A stretch of 64,000 nt of DNA from assembly GCF_020283565.1 (NCBI RefSeq), contig NC_060059.1, positions 30,081,838-30,145,837 on the forward strand. The letters run 5' to 3'. Positions 57,752 to 64,000 of this stretch are shown one piece after another. The notes beneath the pieces are model-generated. The model searched no databases. It saw only the letters and a program-made list of their open reading frames with translations, and was not told where the DNA came from. Every line of letters begins with the position of its first letter. Within the stretch, counting starts at the first letter, position 1. Both the position numbers and the translations under genes were made by a program. The DNA comes from Trifolium pratense (lineage: Eukaryota > Streptophyta > Magnoliopsida > Fabales > Fabaceae).

Positions 57752-58137
57752 CTTTGTGGGATTGAAGCATATGCAATAATCTATGATCAAAATAATCCTC
57801 AAGCAGAAGTTTGGCCATCAAATTCAGGAGTCAAAAGTGTGTTATCTAGGTTTAGGAGTTTGTCTGAATTTGAAAGAAACAAAAAGATGTTTGATCAAGA
57901 GACCTTCTTAAGGGAAAGTGTATGAAAGGTCGTGATCAATTGAAGAAAAAAACGGAGGAAAATAGGGGGAAGGAAATAGCCAATATAATTGATCATTACA
58001 TTTATAATTGAGAATTTAGTGGCAATTTAATGAGCAAAGATGATCTCAATATTTTTTCATCATTCATTGATGAGAATTATCCGAAGGAAATTGATCGAAA
58101 GATGAAAGGAATGCAAATTGAAGCCCAAGATCCTTAG
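57752..58137 (+). pseudogene. AGL80-like MADS fragment, copy II plus arm
   Basis: Open frame 57572-57925 ends FLRESV. LCGIEAYAIIY replaces LCGIEACAIIY. The homology runs on to TAG at 58135. Confidence 0.8.
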
Positions 58138-58684
58138 GATCGTATGAGGTGTCAAGTTAATGAAGTTAAAAGATTTTTTGTTGGAGGCAACCCAATTTTT
58201 AGTCCTTTGATGTTTACTAAACATTATTTTTTTATTCAAATAGTAAACATCAAAGGACTAAAAAATTGAGTTTCCTCCCAACAAGCGTTCTTTTAACTTC
58301 ATTAGCTTGACATCTCATACGACCCTAAGGATTTTGGGCTTCAATTTGCATTACTTTCATCTTTCGATCAATTTCCTTCGGATAATTCTCATCAATGAAA
58401 GATAAAAAAACATTGAGATCATCATTGCTCATTAAATTACTACTAAATTCTCCATTATTAATGTAATGTTAAATTATATTGGCTATTTCCTTCCCCCTAT
58501 TTTCCTCCTTTTTTTTCTTCAATTGAAAACAGCCTTTCTCTACACTTTCCCTTAAAAAGGCCTATTGATCCACCATATTTTTGCTTCGTTCAAATTCAGG
58601 TAAACTCCTGAACCTAGATAGCACTCTTTTGACTCCTGCATTTGATGGCCAAACATCTGCTTGAGGATTGTTTTGATCATAGAT
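57779..58684. repeat. Palindrome P3, copy II, centre deleted
   Basis: Left arm from 57779, right arm to 58684; it lacks the AT-rich inner arms and spacer. The remaining arms meet almost without a loop near 58218. Confidence 0.85.
58325..58684 (-). pseudogene. AGL80-like MADS fragment, copy II unit 2
   Basis: Minus-arm copy, stop at 58325; a few changes relative to unit 4 of copy I. Confidence 0.75.
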
Positions 58685-59138
58685 TACGCTTGTTTTGATC
58701 TAGATCTTCGTAATGCCCCCAAGGTTACGCTTGTTTTATGGAAAGCTCGTTTGATAAGTTGGTTGAAGGCAAACATAGACGAATATGTCATGGGCACGCC
58801 GGCTACAGCTGCTTGTGGAGGTTTGTTCCATGATTATATGTCTAATTCGTGTGGACCTTTTGCTAAGAATTTTGGACAGGTTTCAGTTCTATATGTTGAA
58901 ATCTTCGCGATCATAATAGCCACGGAAATTGCTAGTTATCGTGGTTGAAACTATTTATGGATTGAGAGTGATTCTAAGACATCACTTAGTGCGTTTGAAT
59001 TACCAAACATCATACCATGGTATCTCCGTAACTGTTGGTGTAATTGTTTGATGTTGGGTCTTTAGATTACTCGATGGCATATCTTCCGCGAAGGTAATCA
59101 TTCTGCCGATAAGTTAGCGAATCACTGACTATGGTTGA
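58661..59138 (+). pseudogene. LINE RNase H fragment, copy II unit 2
   Basis: 95-codon frame stopped by the same TGA as units 1-3 of copy I (CGTGGTTGAAAC). Confidence 0.75.
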
Positions 59139-59861
59139 TGTTGGGTTTTGTATGTTCGCTACAATTTTGCAAAAACAAACAATAGCCAGATGTTGGACCA
59201 AGATGATGTAACGTGTGCATACAACATATGCCACCTAAGAAGCGCGCCTTTTTTTCAACTAATATATTTTGAAGATTTGATTCTAGAATAAGCTTGAGCT
59301 TATCCAGTACGCCAAAACGCACCTTATTTTGTTTATTTTATTCAGTCCAAAAATATGTTTCAATATTTTTGGAATGCATCAATTTATTTATTTTTTTTGA
59401 AGAATTAATTTTTTGAAGTGAACCTTTCTTAAAGAATTATTTAGGAGTAAATCTTGTGAGCTGACCATCGCAATATCCAGTTGTATTTTGAAGCCTTTAC
59501 TTGCGCAACAAGCTCATTCTAACTCCGACTATATATATGAAGACCTAAACCTATTTTCTAATCATCTAAGCTGTCTTTTCACAAAGCGTGTGTTTTAGGG
59601 TTTAGGGTGTTCATTGTTTTTTGTGAGCTTTTTCTTGTGTCACTTTGATGCAAGCTTAAGACTAGGGTTTTGAGTTGTAAGTTGTGTACTAACTCCAAAG
59701 CTCTTAAGCAAGGAGGTTATAGGTAGAGGATTGAGATGTTTACGGGTGTTGCCTCGATGTCTAGATGCTCTACTCGCCTAAGAATTTCTCTGTGAGAGAT
59801 TCCAACAACCTGGTATGATGTCTACATGTTGACATCTTGCTTAGATGTTCAAAATAAATAC
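59139..59861 (+). mobile_element. LTR-like sequence, copy II
   Basis: Sister of 37039-37755, with a TATA-like ACTATATATATGAAG near 59527. Confidence 0.5.
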
Positions 59862-60722
59862 CATTAAAGCAAGATTTAATTCTATCATCTAATGTCCAAA
59901 TAGAATATTTACCAAGTATTAGACACAATTTTGTTTGGATTATAATGCATGGATTAAAATAGTCAATTAAACCATTAAAAAATAAAATCCATCCATAATG
60001 ATTTTCGAAAGAAATTCATTAAATCCATAAATCATTTCAAAAAAGGAATTTAATTACTAAATTGGCCAAAAAAAAAAAATAGACCTGAAGAGGAGTTCCC
60101 TTCAAAAGCACACGATGTTTGCTAGAGAAATGCTTCAATGAAGTAGACAATTTAGAATCCTTGTTTTTGAGACGAAGACCTTCTTCAACTATCTGCATGT
60201 GGTTATGTATGTATAGAGGTTAAACTCTTAATATCAAAGAATAATGCACTAAAGCACCAAAGAGATGTTTACTAGCTCTAACACTAGAATGGTGAGTAGA
60301 ATTTTACCATGCACTATTATTGTACCTTCACTTAGATAAATATATGAAATCAACATCATCCGAATCTAATAAAAAAATGACAAAATGTGAGCTATTGCCA
60401 AAATAATAGATCAGTTATGTTCATAATGTACCATTTAAACTAAATAATTCCAAAAGTAATTTAAGTCTAATAGCAACATATTTCTGTGTAAAATTCTCTC
60501 ACAAGTCTAATAAAAAAACGATAAAATCATTTCAGAGGAGAAGAAAATTAAAATACATGATTCATCAAAATTTAAGGACTTCAGAAAAGACACGATGATG
60601 AAATGATTCATGAAACAAACTTCTTTTTTGTGAAAATTTCAACAATTTATAAAATGGTCTAAGCCCGACATCTCCCACAATTGTTTATGGTCAATGATTA
60701 GTGAACTAAAATTCAAGAATAA

Positions 60723-61515
60723 CTAGACGCTTACCCGTGCGATGCACGGGTCTTATGCTCTATTTTATATTATAATGTCAAAAAATTATTTGTATAAGTA
60801 GTAATTTCCAATTGAAATAATTGGTATTATCAAAATAATAGTAACAATAAAAGTTATCTAAATGTGATATAGATGTTAAATATGTGTTTATACATTTAAA
60901 AAACTTATTTATTTATACATCACATTTGAAGTTACTTTGGTATTTTCTTCGTTAACATTGGTTAGCAATATCTTTAACTCATTCTTTAAAATAACTTTGG
61001 AAATGACAACATATAATTGACCATGAAAAACAATTGACGTTGAATAAGGCATGATTATGAGTTGGATAAACTACTTTATTATTGAATTTGTCATTTATAT
61101 TAATTTGAAACTCATTGGAGCAACGATAAACCAACTTAACTCATACTCAAAATCGAATATGATAAAAATCATGCGGTGCATACCAACCATTAGTTTTTTT
61201 TTTTTACTAACATTAGGAAGTAGTCCTAACAATCGACCAACTTCTTATATACACAAAGAATAGACAAATTTTGAACATTAACTATTTTGAAAAAAAAACA
61301 ATAAAATACACAAAATAATAAAATTTAAAAAAATTAAAATGGATAAAAACCCAAAACAATAATAATAATAATAATTATTATTATTATTATAATTATAATT
61401 AGTACCACACATTAAATGGATGTAAGTGATGTGACTAAATGAAAGGTTTTGATTGATTTGTGGATTAGGGTTTAGATAGACAATTGGACAACTATCTAAG
61501 ATTTATATATATAGA
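60723..61515 (-). mobile_element. Helitron H4 with helicase remnant
   Basis: 793 bp; minus strand TCTATATATATAAATC...CTAG, with hairpin ACCCGTGCATCGCACGGGT 6 nt before CTAG. Inserted at AATAA|TAGTTTG; the empty site at 38759/38760 shows a clean A/T insertion with no duplication. It retains the end of a helicase frame, so it is an internal-deletion derivative of an autonomous Helitron. Confidence 0.9.
60908..61057 (-). pseudogene. C-terminal remnant of a Pif1-like Helitron helicase
   Basis: Minus strand reads VFHGQLYVVISKV followed by LKNELKILLTN, ending VMYK and TAA at 60908. This is the terminal Pif1 helicase motif (H-G-Q-L-Y-V-A-x-S-R-V in active proteins) plus tail; the Arg of the SRV motif is Lys here. 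About 50 codons remain of a protein normally over 1000 residues. Confidence 0.8.
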
Positions 61516-62809
61516 TAGTTTGAACGCAACTACCACTTTTCTATCTAAATTCATGCATATAACATTCTGGGATAAATGAATTTCAAATCAATCCAAAGTT
61601 CAAAAACATATACATTAACCAATAACATAATAATCTGGTATTATTTTTCATATATGCAAAGATAAAAAAATTCTAATAGTTGAACCTGCAAACAAGTATT
61701 TAATCAACTATAGTCCATTCAGGCCGAATGACAACAAAATCTTCATCCAATTTTCAGATTGTTGTCAATTGAAGATGAAAGTTGTTTAATTTAACCTTTA
61801 AACCAAAATTTTTCTTGAAAGCCTTAAGAAACTCACCCTAAAGAGAAAATTTATGTAGCTGGTAAATGGACAATACCGACAGATCACACTGATAAAAAGA
61901 CTCAACAAATAAAAACATAAAAGACATTTTTGAAAGTAAAATTTCAACATAATACTCAAAACTAAAAATTGTAGTGGTAATGGACAGGGAAATGAAAATT
62001 TACATATCTTTTACTAGTGAAAGGAATGTTGAGTTGCTCATAAGCAAGCATTGTGATGATGTGGTAGAGGAGGAGGAGGAGGAGAGAGTGGCGGCTGGGC
62101 ATAGTATATGCATAGTTGTTACTTTGTTTTATATTTAGGGTTAGTGAAGTGGGTTGGGCTTTGGGCCATGTAGACATTTTTTTCTACATGTATGTTGTGT
62201 TTATGTAAAAAAATAAAATTGTGTCTGGGTGTTGAAATGTACATTTTTTTTATGTATTTATTTTGTATCCGTTTCAAATTGTTTAATAATAGTTGAACCG
62301 GTTGAACCAATTGAACCATTGTCCAAAGGTCATAACTGTTCGATCTCTGGTCCGGTATTTAAAACATTGTGAAATACTCTATATTTAGTCAAAAATAAAT
62401 AAAATACTCTATAAAATAATAAAAAATGATATTATTCTTTGTATGGATAAGTAAATTTTCCTAACTTGTAAAAAGGTATTAAAATAAATTTTTTATTTTT
62501 CACTTCTCCCTCCTAATTAAAATATTTGCTTAAATAGACATAATGGATATAGATGGTAATTAAGAATTAATTTTAAAAGGAAACCAATAAAAAAAATAAA
62601 AGAATTGTATTGTTGTCTTTTACCATTTGTGTATCTTTTCCATCCAATTTATCTGACTCATAAGCTAAATTTGAACTTTCCAACTTACCTACTTTTCTTA
62701 TTGCAGGTTTACCCTATATGCAAACTATTCCACTTAGGCCACTTGATTTTTATTTTTTTTACTAATATTCAGATTTACTTGCTATCTACTCTTTCCTATT
62801 TCATTTTCA

Positions 62810-63112
62810 TTTCTTTTTTTCTTTCCTTTTCGTTTTTTTTTTTCACTTGAATTTTTGTTGCTTACTTTGTGCTCATCGCATGAAACAAACACTATTTTAA
62901 TGGGCTCACCTAGAGTTTTATCAAGACATATATCACATTGAATGTTTTTTATTAGATACATTGATTATTATTTTTGAAAAAGATCTTGATCAATACTCTC
63001 CGTATACTTGTTGAAATTATTATTTTTGAAAATTTATTGGGATAAAGTTTGATGAAAGAGCTTGACCAAAAAAAAAAGTTAGATGAAAGAGAGAAAAATT
63101 AAATTGAGTCAA

Positions 63113-63164
<52 letters not shown>

Positions 63165-63265
63165 GTTTGAAAAATTAAAGTTGAGAATTATCCCAAAAAT
63201 AATATTTCAAAAATTAATTTGAGGATTTTAATTTAGGTTGGCAGACGAAGAAGATGTTGAATATT
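62810..63265. repeat. Block C, copy III (with A' tail)
   Basis: Contiguous version of the sequence that in copy II is split by H1 and H2. It contains an inserted (AT)n tract (63115-63161) and ends at GTTGAATATTATT, after which similarity to block C stops. Confidence 0.75.
63115..63161. repeat. (AT)n microsatellite
   Basis: About 23 AT units. Confidence 0.95.
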
Positions 63266-63427
63266 ATTGTGTTTCTAGGATTAGTTGATTAGTTCCATGG
63301 ATTTTCTTTTTGTTGTTTTATAAAAGTTTGATGAAATTTTTAAGGAAAGTATAAACAGGTGAATATTCCACTCGTACTTTTTTTTTTTTTTTAAAAGGAG
63401 CTACTACCTCAAAAGTCAAAACATATA

Positions 63428-63620
63428 TTAAGGGTTAAATATGTTTTTGTTCTCTATAGTTTCACAGAATTTTTGTTTTAGTCTCCGAAATTTGTTTTCA
63501 CACTTTTTAGTACCTGGAGTTTCATTAGTCAATAGTTTTAGTCTCTGCCGTCCACATGGGTTTAATGGAGAATGACGTGGCACAGCCATATGTATTTTTT
63601 TTTGGCTTGCCACATCACCA
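63428..63620. mobile_element. Partial MITE
   Basis: AGGGTTAAATATGTTTTTGTTCTC and TTTTAGTCTC repeats are the left end of a common legume Mutator-type MITE family. The right end is not seen. The remainder to 64000 is AT-rich with AATTAATTAATAAT runs and no recognisable gene. Confidence 0.5.
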
Positions 63621-64000
63621 ATCAGTTTTTTAAAAAAAAAATCAAAATTTTTTTCAATCTTTTTTTTAAAAAAATTTTCGCACCCCAATCCCAATTAAAA
63701 GGAAAAAAAATCTTAATTATTTGCCATTTTTCTCTAATTAGTTGGTTTTGTTATAACCAAATTTCTATTAATGAAAGAATTTAGAAAAATAAATTGAGTT
63801 AATTAATAATTAAATTAATAATTAAACTGAGAAAAAGAAAATTAGGTTTATGGTCTTTTTAACAATTTGGTTAATTAATAAAATAAATTTAGTTAATTAA
63901 TAATTTAATTAAATTAAACCGAACGCAATTTCAGTTTTGATTTCTGGGATTGGGAAGATTGGGAGGTTTATGGCGCCATGAATTCTAAGTTCTGTTCTGC

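Larger units (their letters stand above)
56363..59138. repeat. T array, copy II (about 1.5 units)
   Basis: Unit 1 56363-58234, unit 2 58235-59138. The palindrome centre between them is deleted: TTTGATGTTTACT passes straight to AAACATTATTTTT at about 58218, losing roughly 200-250 bp seen in copy I. Unit 1 also carries a ~90-bp foreign stretch at 56544-56632. Confidence 0.8.
59862..62809. repeat. Module A', copy 5 (interrupted by H4)
   Basis: Sister of 37763-39996; H4 splits it at 60723-61515. The sequence continues uninterrupted past both H1 and H2 empty sites (62809/62810 and 62900/62901). Confidence 0.75.

Noticed and set aside
61051..61263. Plus-strand 70-codon ORF in Helitron H4
   Set aside because: It is opposite in strand to the recognisable helicase remnant and AT-rich, with no motif.
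1..64000. An intact host gene between the repeats
   Set aside because: Outside the Sirevirus, no frame over about 190 codons exists, and the longer ones are repeat fragments; I saw no exon set with plausible splice sites.

Overview
The window is plant nuclear DNA, about two-thirds A+T, almost certainly from a legume (Fabaceae, Medicago/Trifolium/Pisum-like). That placement rests on a SIRE1/Maximus-type Sirevirus with an envelope-position ORF, tRNA-derived SINE heads, Helitrons with GC hairpins and CTAG ends, and plant MADS-box gene remnants. The species is an inference. I find no intact host gene, no rRNA or tRNA gene and no CRISPR. The only well-preserved coding regions belong to one young retrotransposon.

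Layout. (1) 1-5460: left edge with a GC-rich MITE end, one copy of a recurring module A (308-2550), an LTR-like block, a fold-back MITE and a SINE. (2) From about 5460 to 63265 the window is a tandem segmental duplication. The ancestral unit is block C, then palindrome-rich block B, then module A, then the T array, then module A', then block C again. Copy I starts at block C 6538, copy II at 45253, and a third block C starts at 62901. Subtracting the insertions I could delimit leaves about 13.5 kb per unit in both copies, although they now measure 38.7 and 17.6 kb. (3) 63266-64000: a MITE-like end and AT-rich sequence.

Insertions account for the length difference. Copy I received a Sirevirus (19012-31205, TSD ATTAT), a solo LTR nested in another solo LTR (8417-11087, TSDs ATAAC and GGTTA) and a further solo LTR (16688-17729, TSD GTATT). 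Copy II received a Helitron (45536-46772), a Helitron carrying the end of a helicase ORF (60723-61515), a 617-bp hAT-type element (43941-44557, 8-bp TSD) and a cluster of small elements (52262-54371). Module A' and block C between the copies carry two more Helitrons (39997-41235 and 41323-45252). For most of these the empty site survives in a sister copy inside the window, so the boundaries are direct observations.

The T array is the most unusual part. It is a ~2047-bp tandem repeat holding an RNase H fragment from a plant LINE, the start of an LTR, and two facing copies of a type I (M-gamma, AGL80-like) MADS-box gene fragment. These form near-perfect palindromes with ~550-bp arms and a 49-bp spacer. 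The Sirevirus sits so that its 3' LTR points into one palindrome, whose arm begins 137 bp beyond the LTR. The Sirevirus has intact gag and pol, an envelope-position ORF cut short by one stop codon, and an antisense acidic ORF with its own TATA-like box, AATAAA and 20-nt poly(A) tract.
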